Shown here: positions 36,572-46,140 of the stretch, one piece after another | Position numbering within the stretch: the stretch's first letter is position 1 | Layout: each line of letters starts with the position of its first letter | Assembly (NCBI GenBank): GCA_963741845.1 | Contig: CAVUJV010000025.1 | Coordinates: 62,001 to 126,000 of the forward strand | Reading direction: 5' to 3' | DNA length: 64,000 bases | Source of the DNA: Roseiarcus sp963741845 | GTDB lineage: Bacteria > Pseudomonadota > Alphaproteobacteria > Rhizobiales > Beijerinckiaceae | Notes under the pieces: model-generated | Seen by the model: the letters and a program-made list of their open reading frames with translations, nothing else | Databases searched by the model: none | Told to the model about the DNA's origin: nothing | Position numbers and translations under genes: made by a program

Positions 36572-37339
36572 TCAACTCGCGTAGTGAAAGCCTACCTGCT
36601 GCAATTCGACCATCGTCGCGACGATCCCGGGCGTCAGCACCGCGCCCTCAATAAGATGGTTCGTCAGCTCCGCAGCCATGGCTTCCGCCGACAGCTTGTC
36701 GGGATTGACGTTCTTCGCGAGCAGCTTTTCCGAGAGCTCCCAGATCGCGTTGTGACACGCCATGAAGACGACGCCCCGTTCCTGGAGAGCCGGGATCGTG
36801 TTGCCGGCCGGGCCAAGGGGGCCCTTCCAGCCGTCGCCGCCGCCCGCGGCCTCCTTTCGCACGATGAGCGTGTTCGACTTGACCCCGCCGGCGAAGTCGG
36901 CAAGGCCGTACTTGTCCCACATCGCCTGATCCAAAAGCGCGAGATGGGCCGGGCCGTGCGTCGCGGAGACCGCGAGAAAGTCGCGATGGCCAAAAGAGAA
37001 GATCTGCGCGTTCAGCGAATTGCGCATCACATTCATCCAGGGGCCCGCCAGCTCGACGTTGTTCCAGACCTGCTTGGGGCCGCCCTTGTAGGCGATCAAC
37101 TCTTTCAGAGCGTCCGCATCCCATTGATCGGGATTGTCGAGGATCATCGGCACAGTCTTGAAATCGCGCCGCCGGGGCGCCTTGCTCAGGCGCGCGCTCA
37201 ACTCCGCGAGCGTCGCGCCTTCCGCCGCCGATGCGTCGGCCGCCTCGGCCCGCGTCGCGCCCCCCGATGCGGTCGCGACGGCAAGCGCCGCCGCCCCAAT
37301 GCCGAGGAAGGCGGTCCTGCGATCGGCCTCGAAACTCAT
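36572..37339 (-). CDS. Tat-exported DsrE/F-like protein
   Basis: 255 aa. A twin-arginine signal (DRRTAFLGIGAAALAVATAS) ends near residue 38. The C-terminal half matches the DsrE/DsrF-like fold: VVFMACHNAIWELSEKL with a single Cys in the expected place, then LTPGIVATMVELQQVGFHY, the usual end of secreted DsrE-like proteins. DsrE-type proteins carry sulfur on cysteine or bind sulfur intermediates. First gene of the operon with the binding protein and doxDA; a strong AGGAGG site precedes the ATG at 37339. The Tat signal suggests a folded or cofactor-loaded protein. Confidence 0.78.
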   Translation of the reverse strand: MSFEADRRTAFLGIGAAALAVATASGGATRAEAADASAAEGATLAELSARLSKAPRRRDFKTVPMILDNPDQWDADALKELIAYKGGPKQVWNNVELAGPWMNVMRNSLNAQIFSFGHRDFLAVSATHGPAHLALLDQAMWDKYGLADFAGGVKSNTLIVRKEAAGGGDGWKGPLGPAGNTIPALQERGVVFMACHNAIWELSEKLLAKNVNPDKLSAEAMAAELTNHLIEGAVLTPGIVATMVELQQVGFHYAS

Positions 37340-37508
37340 GGCGTCCTCCTTGGAGACGGTTTGCCGCAGACGACCGCCGCGACCGGCCGCCGGAAAGGGA
37401 ATAAGCCGATACGCTAATCCACTTCCGTCGGCGCAATCCAATCGAATCTGTGGATGGATTCGATCGTGCGGCGCATATCGACGACGCCGAATGAGCGTCG
37501 GCCCTGAC

Positions 37509-38964
37509 CTACTCCGCCGGGGCGCGCCGCGCGGCAAAGGTCACGCGCGGCACCAGAACGGCCGCGACGATCACCAGCAGCGCCACCGCGAACATCGCGA
37601 CGAAGGTGACATGCAGCGAGCCCTCGAGCGCGGCCTGAAGTTCGGGATGGGCGGCCGCCCCTCCCTCCAGCAGACGCCGGAGGTCCTCCGGCGTCACCGC
37701 CCCGACGCCCGAGCGGAATGAGCCCGGCGTTGAGCACGGCGCCGAACACGGTCGCGCCGAAGGTGCTCCCCAGCGTGCGCGCGAAGAGATAGGAGGCGGT
37801 GACGCTGCCGCGCTCCGACCACGCGACGATCTCCTGAATGAGCACGATCGAGGCGCTGCTCGACAATCCCATGCCGAGGCCGACCACCGCCGAGCCGATC
37901 CCAGCCGCGAGCGGCGACGTCTCGGGCCCGAGGAAAACGAAGACGAGCGCGCCGAGCGGGACCAGAAAGGAGCCGGCGCGCAACATCGTGCGAACGCCAA
38001 ACCGCTTCCACAAATAGGGCGAGCAGGTCGCGCCGATCGGCCAGCCGAGCACCATGGCGGAAAGGGCGAAACCCGCAACGAGCGGCGGGCGCTGCATGAC
38101 CCCCTGCACAAAGACCGGCAGGAACGTGGTGAGCCCGATCATCACCATGCCCGAAAACAGCGACGCCGCGTTGACGGCTGCAATCGGCCGGCGCCCCCAG
38201 AGCTTCATCGAGATCATGGGTTCGGGAGAGCGTCGCTCCTGAAAGACGAAGGCGATCACGGCGACGAGCGCGACGAGCGTCAGAAGCGAGGTCTCGAGGA
38301 CGCTTGCGGTGGACATGGCGGTCATGTCCGCCATGACCGCGGCGATGGCGACGGTGAAGACCGCGGCGCTCAGATGGTCGATCCGCCCCGGCTTCAGCGC
38401 GACTTTCTCGTGCAGGAACACCCAGAAGCCGGCGGCCGCCAGACAGCCGATCGGCAGATTCATCCAGAAGATCCAGGCCCAGCTCCAGTACTGGATGACG
38501 AGGCCGCCGACGAGCGGCCCGACGATGGCGGAGATCGCCCAGACGCTCGCGAGCCAGCCCTGAATCTTGCCGCGCTCATGCACGGAATAGAGGTCGCCGA
38601 CGATCGTCATGGCGACCGGCTGCACGGCGCCCGCGCCGACGCCCTGGATGAGCCGGAAGGCGATCAGCGACGGCATCGACCAGGCGAAGCCGCAGAGCGT
38701 CGAGCCCACGAGGAATATGGCGATGCCCGCGAGCATCACGGATTTGCGGCCTCGCAGATCGGAAAGCTTGCCGAACAGCACCGTGGTCGCGGTCTGCGTG
38801 AGCAGGAAGGCCGCGAAGACCCAACTGTAAAGTTCCAGTCCGCCGAGTTCGGAGACGATCTGCGGCATCGCGGTCGAGACGATGGTCGCTTCGATGGCGA
38901 TCATGAAATTCGCCGCCATCACGGCGGCGAGGACGAGCGGTCGGTGGGTGGCGCGGGCGGTCAT
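37509..38964 (-). CDS. MFS transporter, DHA2 (14-TM) drug exporter type, frameshifted
   Basis: 484 aa when bridged. N-terminal membrane marks are ANFMIAIEATIVSTAMPQIV (motif D1), FGKLSDLRGRKSVMLAG (motif A) and RLIQGVGAGAVQPVAMTI (motif B); about 14 hydrophobic segments follow, as in EmrB/QacA exporters. The frame changes near 37728 (NAGL to NAGSFRSGVGAV), consistent with one extra G in a GGG run; the last segment FVAMFAVALLVIVAAVLV then completes the protein. It stands alone, divergent from the aldo/keto reductase. Substrate unknown. Confidence 0.85.
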
Positions 38965-39122
38965 GGGATGGTCCCATTAGGCCAAATGGGCAGGGCCTGG
39001 CTAGCATGACAGTGCGCCGCGGAAGAGCGCGGTCGCCCGCAGCGTTCAAAAATCGGTGAAGCCGAGAGACGTTCCGTTGCGCGTAGCGTTCCGTTATCCT
39101 GAGGGCCCCAAGGAGATTTTCC

Positions 39123-40073
39123 ATGCAGCAGCGGCGTCTCGGGCGCACGGATCTTTCGATCGCGCCCATTGTGTTCGGCGGCAACGTGTTCGGCTGGACG
39201 GCCGACAAGGCCACATCCTTCGCGATCCTCGACCGCTTCCTGGAAGGGGGCGGCAACGCCATCGACACGGCCGATGTCTATTCGGCCTGGGTTCCCGGAA
39301 ACCACGGCGGCGAATCCGAGACGATCATCGGCGAATGGATGAAGGCGCGCGGGAACCGCAGCCGCGTCGTCATCATCACCAAGGTTGGCTCGCCCATGGG
39401 CAAGGGCAAGGAGGGTCTCAAGGAAGCCTACATTCTGGAAGCCGTCGAGGCTTCGCTGAAGCGCCTGCAGACCGACGTGATCGACCTCTACCTCTCGCAT
39501 TGGCCGGACACGGCGACGCCCTTCGAGGAGACGCTCGGCGCCTATCAGCGCCTGATCGAGCACGGCAAGATCCGCTGGTGCGGCGCGTCGAACCTCACCG
39601 CCCCGCTCCTCAAGGCTGCGCTTTCCGCCTCGAAGGACCGCGGCCTGCCGCGCTACGACGTGTTGCAGCCCGAATACAATCTCGCCGACCGGAAGGGCTT
39701 CGAGAGCGGCCTTGCGAGCCTCTGCCAGAGCGAGGAGATCGGCGTCATCACCTATTTCAGCCTCGCGAAGGGCTTCCTTTCCGGCAAGTACCGAAGCGAG
39801 GCGGACCTCGCGAAAAGCCCGCGCGGCGGCGGGGTCAAGGCCTATCTCAACCCGCGCGGCTTCCGCATCCTCGATGCGCTCGACGCCGTGGCCGCGAAGC
39901 ACAAGGCGAAGCCCGCCGAAGTCGCGCTCGCCTGGATCATGGCGAAACCGGCCGTGACCGCGCCGATCGCCAGCGCGACTTCAGCCGAGCAGACCGACAG
40001 CCTCCTCCGCGCTGCGGCGCTGTCGCTCTCGGCAGAGGACATGAAGGCGCTGGACGACGCGAGCGCGGAGTGA
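39123..40073 (+). CDS. Aldo/keto reductase
   Basis: 316-aa NADPH-dependent (beta/alpha)8 reductase. Catalytic tetrad residues are visible: Asp and Tyr in AIDTADVYSAW, Lys in IITKVGSP and His in LYLSHWPD; the cofactor loop is SATSAEQTDSLL near the end. Resembles YajO/Tas-like subfamily members that reduce aldehydes and ketones. Single gene; start ATG at 39123 follows AAGGAGA at good spacing. Confidence 0.92.
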   Translation: MQQRRLGRTDLSIAPIVFGGNVFGWTADKATSFAILDRFLEGGGNAIDTADVYSAWVPGNHGGESETIIGEWMKARGNRSRVVIITKVGSPMGKGKEGLKEAYILEAVEASLKRLQTDVIDLYLSHWPDTATPFEETLGAYQRLIEHGKIRWCGASNLTAPLLKAALSASKDRGLPRYDVLQPEYNLADRKGFESGLASLCQSEEIGVITYFSLAKGFLSGKYRSEADLAKSPRGGGVKAYLNPRGFRILDALDAVAAKHKAKPAEVALAWIMAKPAVTAPIASATSAEQTDSLLRAAALSLSAEDMKALDDASAE

Positions 40074-40410
40074 CCGTGCCCGACTCCGCCGGAGCGGCTT
40101 CCCCCAAGCGTGCAGTTTTGGCGCCGAGGACGTCTTTTCAAAGACTTGAATGTCGGAATCTGTCACAAAATCCAAAGTCTCCTCGCGCCTTCAGGGAGCG
40201 CGCGTGCGCAGACGAGTCGCGTCTCGAAGGGCATCCTTCGGGACGCCCGGTTTTGCGGGCTCCTCACCATGCTCGACGCGCGCATTCTAGCGAGCATTCT
40301 GATTTCTGGCAATCAATTATCTGAATGACCGGAATATCCGGATTTCAGCTTCCAAACTCCGCAGGAGGCGCGGCGGCGCGGAACCCTCCGGTCCCGCCTC
40401 GGGCGCGGAC
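40074..40410. other. Gene-free stretch
   Basis: 337 bp between convergent genes (aldo/keto reductase and HIT protein). I see no supported gene, RNA or repeat; the centre is moderately A+T-rich. Confidence 0.4.
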
Positions 40411-40818
40411 TTAAAGGCCAAGAGCGTTCCGCGCGGCGGCGATCAGCGCCTGCGCTTCGCCGGCCTCGTACGGGCGCGCGGCGCCCTGCCCCCAGACTGG
40501 CCCCGGCCATGCCGGGTCGCCGACAAACCGCGCGATCACATGCAGGTGAAGCTGGCGCACGATATTGCCGAGCGCGCCGACATTGATCTTGTCCGCCTTC
40601 GCGTGAGCCTTGAGGAACTCGGCCGCCGACGCTGCTTCCTCGATCAGCGCGGCGCGCTCGCCCGCGTCGAGGTCCGTGAGTTCGACAAGCCCGTCGCGGC
40701 GCGGAACGAGGATGAGCCACGGCCAGCGCGCGTCGTTCATCAGAAGCAGGCGCGACAGCGGCAGGTCGCCGACAGGAAGCGTATCCTTCGCAAGCCGCTC
40801 GTCCAGCGCGAAACTCAT
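40411..40818 (-). CDS. HIT family protein
   Basis: 135-aa histidine-triad protein; the signature RQLHLHVIARF near residue 90 supplies two of the triad histidines in the H-x-H-x arrangement, and the third position is occupied by Ala-Arg, so nucleotide hydrolysis may be weakened. Its ATG overlaps the deoB stop (ATGA), so the two are translated together, a link to nucleoside metabolism. Confidence 0.85.
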   Translation of the reverse strand: MSFALDERLAKDTLPVGDLPLSRLLLMNDARWPWLILVPRRDGLVELTDLDAGERAALIEEAASAAEFLKAHAKADKINVGALGNIVRQLHLHVIARFVGDPAWPGPVWGQGAARPYEAGEAQALIAAARNALGL

Positions 40819-42036
40819 GAGGCCCACGCCTGCCCGTGCGCGCCTTTCGGCAGGCCGAGCTTCGCGGCGATGGTCTCGGCGATATCCGCGAGCGTTGCGC
40901 GCGCGCCAATCGGCCCCGGCGCGGCGCCCGCGCCGAAGCCGAGGATCGGCACATGCTCGCGCGTATGGTCGAAGCCGCGAAACGTCGGATCGTTGCCGTG
41001 GTCGGCGGTGATGACGCCATAGTCCGTCGGACGCATCGCAGCCACGATCTCGGGCATGCGCCGGTCGAAGGCTTCGAGGCAGGCGGCGTAGCCAGGCACG
41101 TCGCGCCGATGGCCCCATTCGGTGTCGAAGTCGACGAGATTGACGAAGACGAAGCCGCCGTCCGGCGTGGTCTTGAGCGCGTCGAGCAGGAGATCGACAT
41201 TGTCGTCGTTGTTCCTGCCCTTGACCTCGCGCCCGGTGTCGCGATGGGCGAAAATGTCGCCGATCTTGCCGATGGAGACGACGGCGCGCCCGGCCTGCGC
41301 GGCCCGTCTGCAACAGGTTCCCGTCGGGCGGCGGAATCGCGAAATCCTTGCGGCGCGGCGTCCGGGTGAAGTCTTTCGCATTCGTCCCGACAAAGGGACG
41401 CGCGATCACCCGTCCGATGCAGAGCGGGTCGCAGAGCTTTCGCGTGATGCGGCAAAGGTCGTAGAGGCGTTCGAGCCCGAACGCCTCTTCATGCGCGGCG
41501 ATCTGCAAGACGGAATCCGCCGACGTGTAGCAGATGGGCTTGAGCGTCCGCACATGCTCCTCGCCGTAGTCCTCGATGACGGCCGTGCCCGAGGCGTGGC
41601 GATTGCCGAGAATGCCGGCGAGCTTGCCCTCCGCGATCATCGCGTCGGTGAGCCACTGCGGGAAGGCTGGGATCGTCTCGGGAAAATAGCCCCAGTCGAA
41701 ATCGACGGGCGTGCCGGCGATCTCCCAGTGGCCGGAGGGCGTGTCCTTGCCGCGCGAGGTCTCGACGCCATAGCCCCACTGGCCGCGCGGCGGGTCCAGC
41801 GGCAGTCCGGGCGGCGGCCGGCCGGTGGACGCCTTCATCGCATGGCCGAGGCCGAGCGCCGCGAGATGCGGCAGATGCAACGGCCCATGACGCAGCCCCT
41901 CGCGATCGCCGCGCCCGTCCGCGCAGGCTTCCGCGATATGCCCGAGCGTGTCGGCGCCTTCGTCGCCATACGTGGCCGCGTCCTCCGCGCCGCCGCAGCC
42001 GACCGAATCGAGCACGATGAGAAGGACGCGGGTCAT
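40815..42036 (-). CDS. deoB: Phosphopentomutase, frameshifted
   Basis: DeoB, 406 aa when bridged; interconverts ribose 1-phosphate and ribose 5-phosphate in nucleoside salvage. It starts with the metal-binding MTRVLLIVLDSVGCGGAEDA, has DTPSGHWEIAGTP (phosphothreonine region) and ends with VITADHGNDPTFRG and HTREHVPILGFG. The frame changes near 41306-41309, where NLLQ should continue RAAQAGRAVVSIGKIGDIF; one extra base fits (span 3n+1). Coupled to the HIT gene. Confidence 0.93.
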
Positions 42037-42054
42037 GGGCGCCTCGTGGTCGAT

Positions 42055-42079
42055 CCCTTCTCCCCTTGCGGGAGAAGGG
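42055..42079. repeat. REP-type hairpin
   Basis: Stem CCCTTCTCCC with GGGAGAAGGG around CTTGC, between the deoB start and the yejF stop. Same family as the two hairpins at 44894-44950. Confidence 0.65.
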
Positions 42080-42115
42080 GACCGACGCAGTCGGCCGGAG
42101 TTCGCCGCGAATCGG

Positions 42116-43741
42116 TCACTGGCTCACGACGTCGGTGAGCGTCGCCTCGTTGGCGAAGGCGGCGGCGAAAAGCGCGCGCGTATAGTCGCTCTGAGGGGAC
42201 GCGAACACATCCCTCGCCGGACCGCTCTCGACCGCCTTGCCGCGCCGCATGACGATGATCTCGCTGGCCAGAGCCCTGACGACCCGGAGGTCGTGCGAGA
42301 TGAAAAGGTATGCGAGTTTGCGGCGCTTCTGCAAATCCCGCAGGAGATCGACGATCTGCGCCTGAATCGACATGTCGAGCGCCGAGGTCGGCTCGTCGAG
42401 CACGACGAATTTGGGATCGAGCGCCATCGCGCGCGCGATGGCGATGCGCTGACGCTGCCCGCCGGAGAATTCGTGCGGGTAGCGGTCGAGCGTGGAAGGG
42501 TCGAGCCCCGTGTCGGCGAGCGCCTGCTCGACCACCCGTCGCCGCTCGGCGGCATTGAGCTTCGAGCCCTGCGCGATCAGCCCCTCCTCGACGATCTCGG
42601 CGACCGACATGCGCGGCGAGAGCGAGCCGTAGGGATCCTGGAAGACGATCTGCATATCGCGTCGAAGCGGGCGCATGGCCTTGCGGTCGAATCCGTCGAT
42701 GCGCCGCCCCATGAAGACGATCGGCCCTTCGGAGCGGATCAGCCGCAAAATCGCATGACCGAGCGTCGTCTTGCCCGACCCCGATTTGCCGACGACGCCG
42801 AGCGTCTCGCCCTCGCGAACCTCCACCGAAACGCCGTCCACCGCCTTCACATGGCCGATTGTGCGGCGGAAGAAGCCGCGCCGGATCGGAAACCAGACCT
42901 TGAGATTGTCGGCGCTCGCGATCACGGGGGCGGCAAGGTTGACCGAAGGGGCTTCGCCTTTCGGCTCCGCGGCGAGCAGCGCCTTCGTGTACGGGTGCTG
43001 CGGATGCGCGAAAACCTCGGCGGTCGCGCCCGCCTCGACGATGCGGCCATGCTGCATGACGATCACTTCGTCGGCGATGCGGCGCACGACATTGAGATCG
43101 TGAGTGATGAACAGCATCGCCATGCCGAGGCGGGTCTGAAGGTCCTTCAGCAGCTTGAGAATCTGCGCCTGCACCGTCACGTCGAGCGCGGTCGTCGGCT
43201 CGTCGGCGATCAGCAGGTCGGGGCGGTTGGCGAGGGCCATCGCGATCATGACGCGCTGGCGCTGTCCGCCGGACAATTGATGCGGATAGGCGCCGAGCCG
43301 CTCGGCGGGATCGACGATGCCGACCTCGGTCAGAAGCTCGACGACGCGCTTCCTCGTCGCCGCGTGGCTGCCGTGATGGAGCGCGATGATCTCGCCGACC
43401 TGCCCCTCGATCGTATGCAACGGATTGAGCGACGTCATCGGCTCCTGAAACACCATCGTGACGCCGGCGCCGCGCATCTTGCGAAGCTCCGCATCGGACA
43501 TTTTGAGGACGTCGCGGCCGCCGAAGAAGATCTCCCCGGTCGGATAGCTCGCGGCGGGCTGCGGCAGCAGCCGCACGATCGCCTGCGCGGTGACCGTCTT
43601 GCCCGATCCGGATTCGCCGACGAGCGCGAGCGCCTTGCCCTTCTCCAGCCGGAACGAGGCGCCCTCGACCACGGTCTTGCGCGCATCCCCTTGCGAGAAG
43701 GCGATCGAGAGATCGCGCACGTCGAGCAGCGGCCCGCTCAC
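42116..43741 (-). CDS. yejF: Peptide/opine ABC transporter, duplicated ATPase subunit (YejF-like)
   Basis: 541 aa with two complete ABC ATPase modules: Walker A GESGSGKTVTAQAI and GKSGSGKTTLGHAI, signatures LSGGQRQRV and FSGGQRQRI, Walker B LLIADEPTT and VVLDEPTS. It powers import through YejB-YejE. The GTG start at 43741 overlaps the yejE stop (GTGA). The fused double ATPase distinguishes YejF-type systems from the separate DppD/DppF pair. Confidence 0.93.
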   Translation of the reverse strand: MSGPLLDVRDLSIAFSQGDARKTVVEGASFRLEKGKALALVGESGSGKTVTAQAIVRLLPQPAASYPTGEIFFGGRDVLKMSDAELRKMRGAGVTMVFQEPMTSLNPLHTIEGQVGEIIALHHGSHAATRKRVVELLTEVGIVDPAERLGAYPHQLSGGQRQRVMIAMALANRPDLLIADEPTTALDVTVQAQILKLLKDLQTRLGMAMLFITHDLNVVRRIADEVIVMQHGRIVEAGATAEVFAHPQHPYTKALLAAEPKGEAPSVNLAAPVIASADNLKVWFPIRRGFFRRTIGHVKAVDGVSVEVREGETLGVVGKSGSGKTTLGHAILRLIRSEGPIVFMGRRIDGFDRKAMRPLRRDMQIVFQDPYGSLSPRMSVAEIVEEGLIAQGSKLNAAERRRVVEQALADTGLDPSTLDRYPHEFSGGQRQRIAIARAMALDPKFVVLDEPTSALDMSIQAQIVDLLRDLQKRRKLAYLFISHDLRVVRALASEIIVMRRGKAVESGPARDVFASPQSDYTRALFAAAFANEATLTDVVSQ

Positions 43742-44868
43742 GAGAAGGTCTTTCGCGGGTCGAAGGCGTCGCGCACCGCCTCGCCGATGAAGATGAGCAG
43801 CGAGAGCAGGAGCGCGATGACGGCGAAGGCCGAGATGCCGATCCACGGCGCCGAGAGATTCGACTTGCCCTGCAGCAGAAGCTCGCCGAGCGAGGGCGAG
43901 CCCGGCGGCATGCCGAGGCCGAGGAAGTCGAGCGAGGTCAGCGTGCTGATCGACGAATTGACGATGAAGGGCAGGAAGGTCAGCGTCGCGACCATCGCAT
44001 TCGGCAGCACATGCTTGACGATGATCTTCGCGTTGGAGAGGCCGAGCGCGCGGGCGGCGTTGACATATTCGAAATTGCGGGCGCGCAGGAACTCCGCTCG
44101 CACGACATGGACGAGGCTCACCCACGAGAAGAGCAGGAGGATCGTGAGCAGCACGAAGAAGCTCGGCGCGAGGATCGCCGAAAGGATGATGAGAATGTAG
44201 AGATGCGGCAGCGAGGACCAGATCTCGATCACCCGCTGCATCGCAAGGTCGAGCCAGCCGCCGAAATAGCCCTGCACCGCGCCCGCGAAGACGCCGATGA
44301 CCGACGAGACGCCCGCCAGGATGAGTCCGAACAGCACGGAAATGCGGAAGCCGTAGAGAAGCCGCGCCATGATGTCGTGGCCGTCCTGGTCGGAGCCAAG
44401 CCATAGAGGCTCGAGATGGCTGCAGGGACGGGAAAGGGTCGCGGCGTCTTTGACGTTCTGCTTTTCGAGCGCCGCGCGGCATTGCGCGTCGGAGAGCATC
44501 CAGGTCGGCGGCGTCGGCAGCGGCGTCGGCGGATTGAGGATGGTGGTGGAATTGGCGAAGCGGATCGGCGGCCAGATCATCCAGCCATGCGCGCTGATCT
44601 CGTTGGCGACGAAGGGATCGCGATAGTCGGTGCGCGCCTGGAAGCCGCCGAACTTGTCCTCCGGGTAGTTGACGAGCACCGGGAACAGGATCTCGCCCTT
44701 GTAGGAGACGATCAGCGGCCGGTCGTTGGCGATGAATTCGGCAAAGAGCGCCGCGATGAACAGGACGAGAAAGATCCACAGCGACCACGCGCCGCGCCGG
44801 TTGCGGCGGAAATTGTCGAGCCGCCGGCGGTTCATGGGGGAGAGGTTGAGCAAAGGGCGACGGGTCAT
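43738..44868 (-). CDS. yejE: ABC transporter permease (YejE-like)
   Basis: 376-aa inner-membrane permease. An N-terminal helix (SLWIFLVLFIAALFAEFIA) and a large periplasmic insert (about residues 45-150) precede five further helices and the EAA loop EYVNAARALGLSNAKII. The insert and LGSDQDGHDIMARLLYG identify YejE. The ATG at 44868 is chosen because an earlier ATG (44877) lies in the REP element. Coupled to yejF. Confidence 0.92.
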   Translation of the reverse strand: MTRRPLLNLSPMNRRRLDNFRRNRRGAWSLWIFLVLFIAALFAEFIANDRPLIVSYKGEILFPVLVNYPEDKFGGFQARTDYRDPFVANEISAHGWMIWPPIRFANSTTILNPPTPLPTPPTWMLSDAQCRAALEKQNVKDAATLSRPCSHLEPLWLGSDQDGHDIMARLLYGFRISVLFGLILAGVSSVIGVFAGAVQGYFGGWLDLAMQRVIEIWSSLPHLYILIILSAILAPSFFVLLTILLLFSWVSLVHVVRAEFLRARNFEYVNAARALGLSNAKIIVKHVLPNAMVATLTFLPFIVNSSISTLTSLDFLGLGMPPGSPSLGELLLQGKSNLSAPWIGISAFAVIALLLSLLIFIGEAVRDAFDPRKTFS

Positions 44869-44893
44869 GACCCTCATCCGGCGCTTCGCGCCA

Positions 44894-44950
44894 CCTTCTC
44901 CCGCGAACGGGAGAAGGAAACGCGCCCCCTCTCCCGCGTGCGGGAGAGGG
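44894..44950. repeat. Two tandem REP hairpins inside the yej operon
   Basis: Hairpin one: CCTTCTCCCG / CGGGAGAAGG around CGAA (44894-44917). Hairpin two: CCCTCTCCCG / CGGGAGAGGG around CGTG (44927-44950). They lie between the yejB stop and the yejE start and could stabilise or attenuate the mRNA. Confidence 0.7.
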
Positions 44951-44986
44951 CCGGGGTGAGGGCCTCTACGATATCCGCGCCCATCC

Positions 44987-46090
44987 TCAGACCTCGCGCG
45001 TCTCGAAATCGATGCGCGGATCGATCCAGGTGTAGGTGAGGTCGGAGATCAGATTCACGACGAGGCCGATCAGCGCGAATATGTAGAGATTTGCGAGCAC
45101 GACCGGATAATCGCGCTGGATCAGCGAATTGTAGGAAAGATAGCCGAGGCCGTCGAGCGAGAACACCTGCTCGATGAGCAGCGAGCCGGTGAAGAAGGCC
45201 GCGATGAAGGCGCCGGGAAAGCCCGCGATGACGATCAGCATCGCGTTGCGGAACACATGGCCATAAAGCACCCGCCGCTCGGAGAGGCCCTTCATCCGCG
45301 CCGTCTGCACATAGGCCTTCTTGATCTCGTCGAGGAAGGAATTCTTGGTGAGCAGCGTCGAGGTCGCGAAGGAGCCGAGCACCAGCGCCGTGACGGGCAG
45401 CGTGATGTGCCACAGATAATCGAGAATCTTGCGGGGCCAGTCGAGGTCGGCGAAATTGTCGGAGGTCAGGCCGCGCAACGGAAAGATCTGCCAGAACGAG
45501 CCGCCGCAGAAGAGCACGATCAGCAGCACCGCGAACAGGAAGTTCGGGATCGCGTAGCCGAAAATGACCAGCGCCGAAGTCGCCGTGTCGAAACGCGAGC
45601 CGTCGCGCACCGCCTTGCGGATGCCGAGCGGAATCGAGATCGCGTAGGAGATCAGCGTCATCCACATGCCGAGCGAGATCGAGACCGGCAGCTTCTCCTT
45701 GATCAGCTGCAGCACCGGCGCGTCGCGATAGTAGCTCTTGCCGAAATTGAAGGTGGCGTAGTCGCGGACAAGGATCCAGAAGCGTTCCCACGCCGGCTTG
45801 TCGAAGCCGTATTGCTTCTCGAGTTCCTTGATGAACTTCGGGTCGAGCCCCTGCGAGCCGCGATAGCGCGAGGAAATGTCGGCCCCCGCCTGCATGCCCG
45901 GCGCGCCGATCTGTCCGCCCCCTCCCCCGCCGAAGCCCGCCGTCGAGCCCTGATCGGCGCCCTGCAATTGCGCGATGGCGCGCTCGACCGGCCCTCCGGG
46001 CACGAACTGAACGATCGCGAAGGAGACGGCCATGATCCCGAAGATCGTCGGGATCATGAGCAGGATGCGGCGCAGGAGATAGGCGAACAT
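44987..46090 (-). CDS. yejB: ABC transporter permease (YejB-like)
   Basis: 367-aa permease starting MFAYLLRRILLMIPTIFGIM, with six helices and the EAA loop KKAYVQTARMKGLSERRVLYG. A Gly-rich periplasmic stretch after residue 45 (TAGFGGGGGGQIGAPG) is typical of YejB in this group. It forms the membrane channel with YejE. Lies 118 bp before yejE, with REP hairpins between. Confidence 0.92.
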   Translation of the reverse strand: MFAYLLRRILLMIPTIFGIMAVSFAIVQFVPGGPVERAIAQLQGADQGSTAGFGGGGGGQIGAPGMQAGADISSRYRGSQGLDPKFIKELEKQYGFDKPAWERFWILVRDYATFNFGKSYYRDAPVLQLIKEKLPVSISLGMWMTLISYAISIPLGIRKAVRDGSRFDTATSALVIFGYAIPNFLFAVLLIVLFCGGSFWQIFPLRGLTSDNFADLDWPRKILDYLWHITLPVTALVLGSFATSTLLTKNSFLDEIKKAYVQTARMKGLSERRVLYGHVFRNAMLIVIAGFPGAFIAAFFTGSLLIEQVFSLDGLGYLSYNSLIQRDYPVVLANLYIFALIGLVVNLISDLTYTWIDPRIDFETREV

Positions 46091-46140
46091 CGGTCAGGCG
46101 GCCGGCGAGGACGAACGGGCGGCCGGAGCGCGCGTCCGTC

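Noticed and set aside
41948..44200. Long rightward open frame (750 codons) antisense to yejF/yejE
   Set aside because: It lies entirely over the ATPase and permease genes, starts inside deoB and has no recognisable domain.
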